From positions 3,286,001 to 3,350,000 of the forward strand of contig NZ_JAMOAO010000001.1 in assembly GCF_030555055.1 (NCBI RefSeq): DNA of 64,000 nt, given 5' to 3'. How positions within the stretch are numbered: the first letter of the stretch is position 1; every line of letters begins with the position of its first letter. A program made the translations under genes and the position numbers. Under the pieces are notes generated by a model. That model ran no database searches and had not been told where the DNA came from. It worked only from the letters and a program-made list of their open reading frames with translations. The stretch comes from Nocardiopsis sp. YSL2 (GTDB lineage: Bacteria; Actinomycetota; Actinomycetes; Streptosporangiales; Streptosporangiaceae). Shown one piece after another: positions 26,808-35,147 of the stretch.

Positions 26808-27403
26808 CCGCCGCGGAAGGGCTGGAGCCCAGACCCGTCGACCGGGAGCGCATCGAGCGCGCCGTGCGCGAGATCCTCATCGCCATCGGGGAGGATCCCG
26901 AGCGCGACGGCCTGCTCAAGACGCCCGAGCGCGTCGCCCGTGCCTACGAGGAGCAGTTCTCCGGGCTGGGCCAGAAGCCCGGCGACGTGCTCACCACGGT
27001 CTTCGAGGCCGGGCACGAGGAGATGATCCTGGTCAAGGACATCGAGATGTACTCCACGTGCGAGCACCACCTGGTGCCGTTCTACGGAGTGGCGCACGTG
27101 GGCTACATCCCGGCCGCCGACGGCCGCATCACCGGTCTCAGCAAGCTCGCCCGGCTCGTCGACGTGTACGCCCGCCGGCCGCAGGTGCAGGAGCGGCTCA
27201 CGGGCCAGGTGGCCGACGCCATCATGGACCACCTCCAGCCGCGCGGCGTCATCGTCGTGGTGGAGGCCGAGCACCTGTGCATGACCATGCGCGGCGTCCG
27301 CAAGCCCGGCGCGAAGACGGTCACGTCCGCCGTCCGCGGCATCTTCCGCGGCAGCGACCGGACGCGGTCCGAGGCGATGAGCCTCATCCTCGACCGGCGC
27401 TGA
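26804..27403 (+). CDS. folE: GTP cyclohydrolase I
   Basis: First step of tetrahydrofolate synthesis: GTP to 7,8-dihydroneopterin triphosphate. 199 residues. Motifs: [20 protein letters not shown] (zinc Cys and His), [20 protein letters not shown] and [20 protein letters not shown]. Zinc ligands Cys and two His are present. GTG start overlaps the ftsH stop. A strong stem-loop follows, so ftsH-folE probably forms a unit ahead of folP. Confidence 0.97.
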
Positions 27404-27411
27404 ACGGACCC

Positions 27412-27450
27412 CGGCCCCCTGGGGAGGAACGCTTCCTCTCCAGGGGGCCG
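27412..27450 (+). terminator. Terminator after folE
   Basis: CGGCCCCCTGGGGAGGAA (27412-27429) pairs with 27433-27450 over 18 bp with one wobble and a CGC loop. Confidence 0.85.
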
Positions 27451-27554
27451 TCGTCTGTTGACGTGATCCGATCAGGGTCTCGGCGAAGGCTTCCTGTGTC
27501 CGGACCGTGCCCAAACGCCCGGCCGCACTCCGAGCCTGCGCGCGCGTCAGCGAA

Positions 27555-27560
27555 TAGGGT
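27555..27560 (+). promoter_or_regulatory. Candidate -10 element, leaderless folP operon
   Basis: TAGGGT ends 6 nt before ATG 27567, with no ribosome site between; it lies downstream of the folE terminator. Confidence 0.4.
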
Positions 27561-27566
27561 GACCTT

Positions 27567-28472
27567 ATGGGGCCGAAACAGACAGTTCCGGGCCTGCCCG
27601 ACCGCGGGCGGTGCCTGGTCATGGGGGTCGTGAACGTCACCCCCGACTCCTTCTCCGACGGCGGCGCGTGGTTCGATCCCGACCGGGCGGTCGAGCACGG
27701 CCTGCGACTGGTGGAGCAGGGAGCGGACATCGTCGACGTCGGCGGTGAGTCCACGCGCCCCGGAGCACAGCGGGTGTCCGCCGCCGAGGAGCTGCACCGG
27801 GTCGAACCGGTGGTGCGCGAGCTCGCGGCCAGGGGCGTCCACGTCAGCGTCGACACCATGCGCGCGGAGGTCGCCGAGCGCGCCGTCGGGGCGGGCGCGG
27901 TCCTCGTCAACGATGTCAGCGGCGGGTTGGCCGACCCGGCCATGGCCCGACTTGTGGCCTCTTCCGGCGTTGCCTACGTGTTGATGCACTGGCGCGGGCA
28001 TAGTCATGACATGCAGAGCCGTGCCGTGTACACGGATGTCGTCCAGGAGGTCCTCGATGAGCTCCGCGACCGTATGGAGGCCATGATCAGTGCAGGTGTC
28101 GACCCGGGTCAGATCGTCCTGGACCCGGGACTGGGATTCTCGAAACGCCCTGAGCAGGCACACAACTGGGCGATTCTCCACGAGCTGGAACGCTTCCACG
28201 ACCTGGGACGCCCGGTGCTGGTGGCCGGTTCCCGCAAGCGCTTCCTGAGCCGGCTGCTGGGGGACGCCAAGGACCACGACCGCCCCTTCACCGAGTGCGA
28301 CGCCGCCACCGCGGCCGTCTCCACCCTCGCCGCCGACCGCGGCGCCTGGTGCGTGCGGGTGCACGACGTGCGCTCCAGCGCCGACGCCGTGCGCGTGGCC
28401 TCGGCCTGGTCCGACGGTGGTGCCCGACTCGACCGGGGCCGAGGCGAGCCCATGGACCGGGGCGGCCTGTGA
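27567..28472 (+). CDS. folP: Dihydropteroate synthase
   Basis: Joins 6-hydroxymethyl-dihydropterin pyrophosphate and p-aminobenzoate; the target of sulfonamides. 301 residues. Motifs: MGVVNVTPDSFSDGGAWF, DIVDVGGESTRPGA, VSVDTMRAEVAERA, LVNDVSGGLADP, ILDPGLGFSK and LVAGSRKRFL. TIM-barrel fold. The C-terminal 20 residues extend beyond the core and overlap by 4 nt the GTG of the next gene. Confidence 0.97.
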   Translation: MGPKQTVPGLPDRGRCLVMGVVNVTPDSFSDGGAWFDPDRAVEHGLRLVEQGADIVDVGGESTRPGAQRVSAAEELHRVEPVVRELAARGVHVSVDTMRAEVAERAVGAGAVLVNDVSGGLADPAMARLVASSGVAYVLMHWRGHSHDMQSRAVYTDVVQEVLDELRDRMEAMISAGVDPGQIVLDPGLGFSKRPEQAHNWAILHELERFHDLGRPVLVAGSRKRFLSRLLGDAKDHDRPFTECDAATAAVSTLAADRGAWCVRVHDVRSSADAVRVASAWSDGGARLDRGRGEPMDRGGL

Positions 28473-28912
28473 AGTCCCGGCAGGAGGTCATGGAGCGCGT
28501 GGCCGAGGCCAACGCGCAGTTCTACAGCGCCATCGAGAACGGCGACATCGACCTGATGCGCACCGTCTGGGCCGAGGAGCACGAGGCGCCGGACCTGGTG
28601 TGCGTCAACCCCGGCTGGCCGCTGCTGCGGGGCCGGACCGAGATCATGCGGGCGTGGTCACTGATCATGGCCAACGTCACCTACATCCAGTACGTGCTCA
28701 CCGAGACCCACATCGGGGTCGGCGGCGACGTCGCCATGGTGACGTGTGAGGAGAACGTGCTGACCGCGGAGGACGGCAGCCCCGGGTTCGTGGCGGGCGG
28801 GCAGGTGGTCACCACCAACCTGTTCGTCGCGACCGACGCGGGCTGGCGGCTGTGGTCGCACCACGCCTCCCCGGTGCTCATGGAGGACGACGAAGGGGAG
28901 GACGAGGACTGA
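28469..28912 (+). CDS. NTF2/SnoaL-like protein in folate operon
   Basis: 147 residues with the cone-shaped alpha+beta NTF2 fold signature: helix EVMERVAEANAQFYSAIENG, then LRGRTEIMRAWSLIMANVTY and C-terminal strands TTNLFVATDAGWRLWSHHAS. The acidic tail is MEDDEGEDED. It is placed between folP and folB with overlapping stops and starts in many actinobacteria, which suggests a folate-linked or protein-partner role, but no activity is known. Start GTG 28469 overlaps the folP stop. Confidence 0.85.
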   Translation: MKSRQEVMERVAEANAQFYSAIENGDIDLMRTVWAEEHEAPDLVCVNPGWPLLRGRTEIMRAWSLIMANVTYIQYVLTETHIGVGGDVAMVTCEENVLTAEDGSPGFVAGGQVVTTNLFVATDAGWRLWSHHASPVLMEDDEGEDED

Positions 28913-29283
28913 TGCGCGACCGCATCACGCTCCGCGGACTCCGTGCGCGCGGCCACCACGGTGTCTTCGACTTCGAGCGCCGTGAGGGCCAGGACTTCGT
29001 GGTCGACGCGGTGCTCCACCTGGACACCGCGCCGGCCGCGGCCTCCGACGACGTCGGCGACACGGTGCACTACGGCCTGCTCGCCGACCGCCTGGTGCGG
29101 ATCGTCACGGGCGAGCCGGTGAACCTCATCGAGACGCTGGCGGAGCGTTTGGCCGCGGAGTGCATGGCCGAGTCCCTGGTCGAGGGCGTGGAACTGACGG
29201 TGCACAAGCCGTCGGCACCCATCGAGCACGAGTTCGGGGACGTGGCGGTCACGGTCACGCGCGGGACGGGGCGTTCGTGGTGA
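28912..29283 (+). CDS. folB: Dihydroneopterin aldolase
   Basis: Cleaves 7,8-dihydroneopterin to 6-hydroxymethyl-dihydropterin. 123 residues. Signature elements: ITLRGLRARGHHGVFDFERR, the YGLLADRLVRIVTGEPVNLI segment with ETLAERLAAECM, and the C-terminal strand ELTVHKPSAPI, where the Lys is the catalytic residue. Its ATG overlaps the previous stop by one base (TGATG). Its own stop overlaps the folK GTG. Confidence 0.95.
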   Translation: MRDRITLRGLRARGHHGVFDFERREGQDFVVDAVLHLDTAPAAASDDVGDTVHYGLLADRLVRIVTGEPVNLIETLAERLAAECMAESLVEGVELTVHKPSAPIEHEFGDVAVTVTRGTGRSW

Positions 29284-29804
29284 CGCGCGCGGTGCTCGCC
29301 CTGGGTTCGAACCTGGGCGACCGGCTGGCCGCGCTGCAGGGCGCGGTGGACACGGTGCTCACCGGGGAGCCGTCACCGGTGGCGGTGTCGCCCGTGTACG
29401 AGACCGCGCCGGTGGGCGGGCCCGAGCAGGGGGCCTACCTCAACGCGGTCCTGGTCGTGGACACCGGGCAGGACCCGTTGGAGCTGCTCCGGCGGGCCCG
29501 GGCGGCCGAGCGGGCCTTCGACCGGGTCCGGGAGGTCCGGTGGGGTCCGCGCACACTCGACGTGGACGTCATCGCGTTCGGGGACGTGCGCTCCGAGGAC
29601 CCCGAGCTCACCCTGCCGCATCCGCGCGCCCACCTGCGGGCGTTCGTGCTGCGGCCGTGGCTGGACGCCGACCCGGGGGCGGTGCTCCCGGGCCGGGGGC
29701 CGGTGGCGGACCTCCTCGCGGGGGTGGAGGCCGCCGACACGGCGGGGGAGCAGGCCCTGCGGCGCCGGGACGACCTCGCCCTCCGGCTCCCCGAGGAGGC
29801 GTGA
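29280..29804 (+). CDS. folK: 6-hydroxymethyl-dihydropterin pyrophosphokinase
   Basis: Transfers pyrophosphate from ATP to the pterin, producing the FolP substrate. 174 residues: LALGSNLGDRLAALQGAVD, VSPVYETAPVGGPEQGAYLN, FDRVREVRWGPRTLDVDVIA (Mg-binding DVDV) and ELTLPHPRAHLRAFVLRPW. GTG at 29280 overlaps the folB stop by 4 nt, and the next gene starts in its TGATG. Confidence 0.96.
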   Translation: MTRAVLALGSNLGDRLAALQGAVDTVLTGEPSPVAVSPVYETAPVGGPEQGAYLNAVLVVDTGQDPLELLRRARAAERAFDRVREVRWGPRTLDVDVIAFGDVRSEDPELTLPHPRAHLRAFVLRPWLDADPGAVLPGRGPVADLLAGVEAADTAGEQALRRRDDLALRLPEEA

Positions 29805-30292
29805 TGGCGGACGAGGACGAGCGCAGGCTCCGTCCCACCGGCTGGCGGGTCCCTTCGGTGCTGATCGCGATCGGCGCCCTGCTGGGCGTGCTGCTCACGA
29901 ACGCGCTGCCGTTCCTGCCGGTGCTGCCGTGGTCGGGGATCCCCACGCTGCTCCTGCTGTCGCTGGCCGAGGGGTACACGGCGGGGCGGACCCGGCGCCG
30001 TATCCGCCGCGCGCCCGGCACCGAGCCGATGGAGCCCCTGAGCGCGGCCCGGCTGGTCGCCCTGGCCAAGGCGAGCGCGCTGTTCGCGTCGTTGGCGGCG
30101 GGGTTCTTCCTGGGCGTCGCGTTCGCGGTGTCGGACTCGCTCGACCTGCCGTCGCCGCGCGAGGTGTTCTTCACCTCGGTCGGTACCGGCGCGGCCTCGG
30201 CCGTGCTGCTGGCGGCCGCGCTGTACCTGGAGTACGCGTGCCGGGTCCCCGAGGACGAGGACGACCAGGACGACCCGCGCGGGAGGGCGTGA
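29804..30292 (+). CDS. DUF3180 membrane protein
   Basis: 162-residue integral membrane protein with about four helices (VPSVLIAIGALLGVLLTNAL; IPTLLLLSLAEGYTAG; ASALFASLAAGFFLGVAFAV; TGAASAVLLAAALYLEYACR). The cytosolic ends are charged, with a C-terminal acidic tail. This family regularly follows folK in actinobacteria (Rv3605c-like), but its function is unknown. ATG overlaps the folK stop by one base. Confidence 0.87.
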   Translation: MADEDERRLRPTGWRVPSVLIAIGALLGVLLTNALPFLPVLPWSGIPTLLLLSLAEGYTAGRTRRRIRRAPGTEPMEPLSAARLVALAKASALFASLAAGFFLGVAFAVSDSLDLPSPREVFFTSVGTGAASAVLLAAALYLEYACRVPEDEDDQDDPRGRA

Positions 30293-30319
30293 GGGATGTC
30301 GGCGACGGCGGGCTGATGG

Positions 30320-30871
30320 TTGACTGGCCACGTGGACACCAGTGATCCGACTCCTTCGACGCCCCCGCCGGAACGACCGCTGGACGCGGCGTTCGCCGCA
30401 CCAGCGGGCACGCCCTGGCAACGGGTGTCGCCCTCGCTGGCCTGGTACCGACGCCTGGTGCTGGGCGTGCCGAGCCTGATCGCGGGCGGGGGCGGCGGCA
30501 CCCTGCTGTTCCTGTGGGGGCACCCCGTCCCGGCCGTGGCGGTCATCGTGGCGGCACTGGTGGTGGCCGTGGCCGGCGGGGTGCTGGCCGGGCTCTTCCA
30601 ACGCACGTGGGGGTACGCCGAGGCGCCGGAGGAGCTGTACCTGACCTACGGGGTGTTCGTGCGCCAGCTCGTGGTGGTCCCGTACGGCCGGATGCAGGTC
30701 GTGGACGTGACGGCTGACCTGCTGGAGCAGGCACTGGGTATCGCGACGGTCCGGGTGCGCACCGCGGCGAGCACCGCCGACACCCGGGTGGTCGGACTCG
30801 GCCTGACCGAGGCCGTGGAGCTGCGCGACCGACTCGCGTCGCGCAGCGAGAGCTTCTCGACGGGGTTGTAA
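30320..30871 (+). CDS. PH-domain (bPH2, DUF304) membrane protein
   Basis: 183 residues: a short Pro-rich cytosolic start, two helices (LGVPSLIAGGGGGTLLFLWG and VAVIVAALVVAVAGGVLAGL), then one bacterial PH domain (EELYLTYGVFVRQLVVVPYG, RMQVVDVTADLLEQALGIAT). YdbS-type proteins; role unknown. The TTG at 30320 or the GTG at 30332 may be the start, since neither has a clear ribosome site. The stop abuts the GTG of the following three-PH-domain gene, so they form one unit. Confidence 0.8.
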   Translation: MTGHVDTSDPTPSTPPPERPLDAAFAAPAGTPWQRVSPSLAWYRRLVLGVPSLIAGGGGGTLLFLWGHPVPAVAVIVAALVVAVAGGVLAGLFQRTWGYAEAPEELYLTYGVFVRQLVVVPYGRMQVVDVTADLLEQALGIATVRVRTAASTADTRVVGLGLTEAVELRDRLASRSESFSTGL

Positions 30872-32761
30872 GTGCACTCATCCGCCCGACCGCCGCACGA
30901 CCGACCCGAGCCCGAGGGCCCGGAGGCGGAGCACGGCCAGGAACCGCGGGAGCCCGACCGGCGCCGCGAGCCCGAGCACGCCCGGGCTCCCCAGCCGCAC
31001 GAGCGGCCGCTGGGGGCCGAAACGGGCCGCGAGCCCGCGCCTCGGCTTCCGGGGCGGCCCGAGTCGCCTCAGGCCTTCCACGGGCACGTGCCGCAGGGGC
31101 CCCGTGCGGCCCGCGGGCAGGCGCCCCGCTCGACGCAGCGGCCTCCGGCCCCGCAGGGACAGCCCTTCCCGGGGGCCGGCGAGTCCACGCGGGCTCAGGA
31201 CGCCCCACAGCCGACCGGGCACCCCTGGGTCGCGCCCGGCGGCGCCGTAGGGCCGTCCGGGCCCCCTCCCGGCCATCAGCCCCCATCCGGGCCGCCGCCG
31301 TGGCCCGGTCCGCCCGGGCCGCCTGCGGTCCACCCCCGGCCGCCGGTCCCGTTCGGCCAGGGGCCGGTCCTCCTGCCGCCGAACGTCGGGTGGCGTCCGC
31401 CGCCGGTCCGGCGGCCCAAGCCCGAGGACGACGTCACCAGAGGCGAGTTCCGGTCCCACTGGTCCATCGTCCCGGTGCAGGTCGCCGCCGTGACGCTCGC
31501 GTTCGCGGCCCTCATCGGACCGATCCTCACCACCTTCGGTTTCGCCTGGGTCCTGATGATGACCGTGGCCGTGGTCTTCGGCTCGCTCGCCCACGCCCTG
31601 CCCGCGTGGTGGTACGGCACCTTCGGACTGCGCGAGGACCACCTGGTCGTGCACAGCGGCCTGGCCATGCGCAGCTCCCGGGAGATCCCGCTGAGCCGTC
31701 TCCAAGCGGTCGACGTGGTCCGCCCGCTGCTCATGCAGGTGTTCGGGATGGCCGAACTGCGCATCGAACTCGCCGGCGGCGACCACAGCGCCATCCGGCT
31801 GCGCTGCCTGCGCCGGAACCTGGCGGAGCGGTTGCGCACGGCCGTGCTCGCGCACGCCGCCGGCCTGCCGGGACGCACACCCGAAGCCCCCGAGTGGCCC
31901 TTCTACCGGCTGCCCTTCCCCCTGCTGCTGGGCGCGCTGACCTTCCGCGTGCCGATCCTGTTGTCGTTCGTCGCCCTGCTGATGCTCCTCACCGCGGGGA
32001 TCGTGTTCGTCGAACCCGGTGTGGCGGCCGCGCTGATCCCGCTGGTCCTGGGGCTGCTCCGGTACTACTGGGGCCCGCTGGCGCGCTACACGGACTACTA
32101 CGCCTCGCTCTCGTCCGACGGTCTGCGGCTCAGGTACGGCATGTTCCAGCGCCGTATGCAGACGGTCCCGCCGGGGCGGGTGCAGGCCGTACGCGTGGTC
32201 GAGCCCCTGTTGTGGCGTGCGCTGGGCGTGGCCCGGGTCGAGGCGAACGTGGCCGGGTACGCGGGCGAGCGCCAGGGCGAGTCCGCGACCCTGCTGCCGG
32301 TCGCCCCCCGGCGGCTGGCCTTCTCGCTGGTGAACGAACTCTTCCCGGACAGCGACGCGGCCCGGGTCCCCCTGGTGCCCAACCGCGACCGTGCGGGCTC
32401 CCTCGTGGGTGTGGACGAGCACCTGTTCGTGAGCACGCGCGGGCCGTTCTGCCGGGTGACCGAGATCGTGCCCGTGGAGCGGGTCCAGACGCTGCGGGTG
32501 ACCGCGGGTCCGCTGGAGCGCCTCGCCGGGCGCGTGTCGGTGGACGTCGACACCCCGCCGGGCCCGGTGCGCGCCCACGCGGCCTTCCGGGAGGCGGTCG
32601 AGGGCCGGGGGCTCCTGGACGCGCTCGTGGAGCACGGGCGGCGCGCGCGGGTGCCGGAGGCGGGCACGGAGCGCTGGGCGACCCGGTCGACGCAGGCGCG
32701 TCCGCGGGACCGGGCACCGGACCCGTCCGCAACCGGTGAATCACCCGGGAGTGCTTTGTGA
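30872..32761 (+). CDS. Membrane protein with three bPH2 (PH) domains and Pro-rich N terminus
   Basis: 629 residues. The first 180 are disordered Pro/Gly/Glu/Arg sequence. Then come membrane helices (about 200-245), PH domain 1 (LREDHLVVHSGLAMRSSREI, PLSRLQAVDVVRPLLMQVFG), a second helix pair (about 350-395), PH domain 2 (SDGLRLRYGMFQRRMQTVPP, GRVQAVRVVEPLLWRALGVA) and a third copy (VDEHLFVSTRGPFCRVTEIV, PVERVQTLRVTAGPLERLAG). Each PH copy has the same R-x-Q-x-(V/L) turn. It belongs to the YdbT-like family that accompanies a single-PH YdbS partner, here the preceding gene. Function unknown. Confidence 0.85.
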   Translation: MHSSARPPHDRPEPEGPEAEHGQEPREPDRRREPEHARAPQPHERPLGAETGREPAPRLPGRPESPQAFHGHVPQGPRAARGQAPRSTQRPPAPQGQPFPGAGESTRAQDAPQPTGHPWVAPGGAVGPSGPPPGHQPPSGPPPWPGPPGPPAVHPRPPVPFGQGPVLLPPNVGWRPPPVRRPKPEDDVTRGEFRSHWSIVPVQVAAVTLAFAALIGPILTTFGFAWVLMMTVAVVFGSLAHALPAWWYGTFGLREDHLVVHSGLAMRSSREIPLSRLQAVDVVRPLLMQVFGMAELRIELAGGDHSAIRLRCLRRNLAERLRTAVLAHAAGLPGRTPEAPEWPFYRLPFPLLLGALTFRVPILLSFVALLMLLTAGIVFVEPGVAAALIPLVLGLLRYYWGPLARYTDYYASLSSDGLRLRYGMFQRRMQTVPPGRVQAVRVVEPLLWRALGVARVEANVAGYAGERQGESATLLPVAPRRLAFSLVNELFPDSDAARVPLVPNRDRAGSLVGVDEHLFVSTRGPFCRVTEIVPVERVQTLRVTAGPLERLAGRVSVDVDTPPGPVRAHAAFREAVEGRGLLDALVEHGRRARVPEAGTERWATRSTQARPRDRAPDPSATGESPGSAL

Positions 32762-33001
32762 TCCGAGTCACATAGTGAGGCCTGTGTGGCTGACGTTGAT
32801 GACGCCATGTCCGACATGTCTGCTCACTCAGTGTTGTTCTTCCAGCTCAGGGCTGGAAACTTCTTGCGTGTTCCGGTCACGCGCGGCGAGTAAGTATGGC
32901 TAAATAGTGACTGAACACGGTGAGTGTTCGCAGTCATACACTTCGTCAACGTTATTGACCGGTTGGTGCCCCACCGCCGACCGGTTCTACAGGAGAAACT
33001 C

Positions 33002-33244
33002 ATGCTGAAGAAGGCTCTCGCCGCCAGTGCCATCACCGCCGCCGCCGCCAGCGTCCTGTTCACCGGCGCTCCCGCCATGGCGAACAGCAACGTGTTCACG
33101 TCCGGCAACGGCAGCATCCTCGGCGGCAACCAGCTCGTCGCGGACCTCGACGTGCCCGTGAACGTGTGCGGCAACGCGATCGCCGTCCTCGGCGTCGCCG
33201 GCGCGAACTGCACCGACTCCGGCGCGACCGTCAAGAACTGGTAG
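33002..33244 (+). CDS. Short chaplin
   Basis: Secreted 80-residue chaplin: signal peptide MLKKALAASAITAAAASVLF ending near APAMA-N, then one chaplin domain with TSGNGSILGGNQ, DLDVPVNVCGN and the second Cys in GANC. Short chaplins self-assemble into amyloid-like films that make aerial hyphae hydrophobic. ATG at 33002 has AGGAG 6 nt upstream. The domain is closest to repeat 1 of the six-repeat protein at 2183. The AT-richer 240-base upstream region holds a small hairpin (arms TTCCAGC and GCTGGAA). Confidence 0.95.
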   Translation: MLKKALAASAITAAAASVLFTGAPAMANSNVFTSGNGSILGGNQLVADLDVPVNVCGNAIAVLGVAGANCTDSGATVKNW

Positions 33245-33377
33245 CGCCCCGGGTCCGCAGCCGGCGGACCGCGGCGCGCATCAGCACGCGGTGAGCGCGG
33301 GGTCCGAGCGGGCGGGGGTGTCCAGTCGGAGACGTCCCGGCTGATCCGTCCGCGAGGCCCCGTGAACGCACCGCGCC

Positions 33378-33411
33378 GGCGCCATCCCGTGACGACGGGA
33401 TGGCGCCTTTT
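33378..33411 (+). terminator. Rho-independent terminator after short chaplin
   Basis: GGCGCCATCCCGT and ACGGGATGGCGCC form a perfect 13-bp stem with a GACG loop, followed directly by TTTT. It is one of the few stems in the window with a T run. Confidence 0.92.
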
Positions 33412-33630
33412 CGTGTGCCCGCCCGGCCATTCCGGCTCAGGCGCGCACTGACCGCAACCCCCCATTGGTGTGCGACTGGAACGCCGGCGATCCGTGACTC
33501 TGCGCGTCCACGCTCTCCGCCGGTCTGGAGCCTTTGTCCCGATCGACCCCGAGAAGAGACATCACACATAGTGATATCTATGGGGCTACTTGTTATCAGT
33601 GCAGTTCAAGACGGGTGAACAGGGTGTCTT

Positions 33631-33703
33631 CGTGGGTAACTTCTTCACCAGCGCCCCCGGGTGCCCCTGAAGAATCACCCACGTGCGGACGGCCCCCCGT
33701 CCG
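33631..33703 (+). promoter_or_regulatory. Two consecutive stem-loops in the leader of the chaplin-like gene
   Basis: CGTGGGT...TTCTTCA (33631-33647) pairs with TGAAGAATCACCCACG (33668-33683) with a small internal mismatch. It is followed by CGGACGG / CCGTCCG (33686-33703). The second stem ends 7 nt before the AAGGAG ribosome site of the gene at 33723, so folding could affect stability or translation. Confidence 0.55.
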
Positions 33704-33722
33704 AACACAAAGGAGACAAGTA

Positions 33723-33965
33723 GTGCTGAAGAAGACGTTCGCCACTGGTGCCGTGGTCCTCGCCTCCGCCGGGATCCTCCTCTCCGCGGCACCCGCGGCG
33801 GCGCACGCCGACGCGTGGACCTCCGGTCACGGCTCCAACGTCAGCGGCAACATCGCCTACATCAACGGCATCGAGAACGCCAACGCCGGCTGCGGCAACT
33901 CCAACGCCGTCCTCGGCCAGTCCCTCGCCTCCTGCTACAACTCCGGGGTGATCATCCAGAACTGA
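33723..33965 (+). CDS. Divergent chaplin-like secreted protein
   Basis: 80 residues, the same length as the chaplin 478 bp upstream, and starting MLKK like it. Signal peptide cleavage is likely near AAAHA-D. The mature part reads TSGHGSNVSGN, then NAGCGNSNAVLG and SC. This keeps the SG-GS, GN, CGN, AVLG and second Cys positions of chaplins but loses the DxDVPVNV core. GTG at 33723 has AAGGAG 6 nt upstream. It is probably a chaplin paralogue that has diverged; a rodlin-like role cannot be excluded, though the rodlin motif is not obvious. Confidence 0.75.
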   Translation: MLKKTFATGAVVLASAGILLSAAPAAAHADAWTSGHGSNVSGNIAYINGIENANAGCGNSNAVLGQSLASCYNSGVIIQN

Positions 33966-34002
33966 CCCGACCTCCCCCCGCGCGGGGGAGTGACGGGGGA
34001 TC

Positions 34003-34030
34003 GTGGGGGGCGGGGGTACCCGCCCCCCAC
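34003..34030 (+). terminator. Terminator after chaplin-like gene
   Basis: GTGGGGGGCGGG and CCCGCCCCCCAC pair perfectly (12 bp, loop GGTA). A smaller stem CTCCCCC/GGGGGAG lies just before it, at 33972-33990. Confidence 0.75.
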
Positions 34031-34134
34031 ACGCGTCCCTGGGACACAGGTCACCGACCCGGGAGGGCTATCGTGTGCTCAGGCGTCACGGTGCGGGAGA
34101 ACCGGACGCACGAACACGAGGGGGCACCACACAC

Positions 34135-35019
34135 ATGGAGACGACGCAGGGGCGCCCCGCCCGACTGCGGGTCGGCGTCATCGGGCCCGGCCGGGTCGGA
34201 TCCGTGCTCGGGCTGGCCCTCGGCCGCGCCGGGCACAAGGTGGTCGCCGCGTCCGCGGTCTCCGAGGCCTCCAGACAACGGGTGGCCGACCGCCTGCCCA
34301 CCGCGCGGATCCTCGAACCCGCCCAGGTCGCCGAAGCCGCGGACCTCGTCCTGCTCACCGTCCCCGACGACGAGCTCGCCGAACTCGTCGAGGGCCTGGC
34401 GGCCACCGGGGCCGACCTGCGGGGCAAGATCCTGGTCCACGCCAGCGGAGCCCACGGGTACGGCATCCTCGCCCCCGCCACCCTCGTCGGGGCCCTGCCG
34501 CTGGCCCTGCACCCGGCGATGACCTTCACCGGCCGCCCCGAGGACGTCGAGCGCCTCGCCAACTGCGCTTTCGGCGTCACCGCCCCCGAACAGCTGCGGC
34601 CCATCGCCGAGGCCCTCGTCGTCGAGATGGGAGCCGAACCGGTGTGGATCACCGAGGACAAGCGCACGCTCTACCACGCCGCCCTCGCCGGGGGCGCCAA
34701 CCACCTGGTCACGCTGGTGGCCGACAGCGCCTCCCTGCTCTCCGCCGCCGGGGTCCCCGAACCTGGCCGCCTGCTCGCCCCCATGCTCAGCGCGGCCCTG
34801 GACAACGCGCTGCGCCTGGGCATCCACGGACTGAGCGGGCCCGTCCTGCGGGGCGACGCCGGAACCGTCGCCGGCCACATCGAGCAGCTGCGCGAGAACG
34901 CGCCGGAGAGCGTCGCCAGCTACGTCGAACTCGCCCGGCTCACCGCCGACCGCGCCATCAACGCGGGGATGCTCGACCCGGCCGACGCCGCGCGCCTGCT
35001 CGACGTCCTGCGGCGCTGA
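34135..35019 (+). CDS. Rossmann-fold DUF2520 oxidoreductase-like protein
   Basis: 294 residues: an NAD(P)-binding N-terminal domain ([20 protein letters not shown], a GxGxxG-type loop), [27 protein letters not shown] and [20 protein letters not shown], followed by the helical DUF2520 domain ([20 protein letters not shown]). The family matches Rv3603c and sits upstream of panC in most actinobacteria. A reductase step near pantothenate synthesis has been suggested from this context, but it is unproven. ATG at 34135; GAGGGG lies 12 nt upstream. Confidence 0.88.
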   Translation: METTQGRPARLRVGVIGPGRVGSVLGLALGRAGHKVVAASAVSEASRQRVADRLPTARILEPAQVAEAADLVLLTVPDDELAELVEGLAATGADLRGKILVHASGAHGYGILAPATLVGALPLALHPAMTFTGRPEDVERLANCAFGVTAPEQLRPIAEALVVEMGAEPVWITEDKRTLYHAALAGGANHLVTLVADSASLLSAAGVPEPGRLLAPMLSAALDNALRLGIHGLSGPVLRGDAGTVAGHIEQLRENAPESVASYVELARLTADRAINAGMLDPADAARLLDVLRR

Positions 35020-35147
35020 CCGCCCACGGGGCGGCTCGCGGACGCCGGGCGACGGCCCGCGCACACGCGCGGGGCCCGACGGCCTTCGCGCCCGCCGGTC
35101 CGGCCAGGCCCGGCGACCGTCCCAGCACACCACCAGGGAAACCACCG

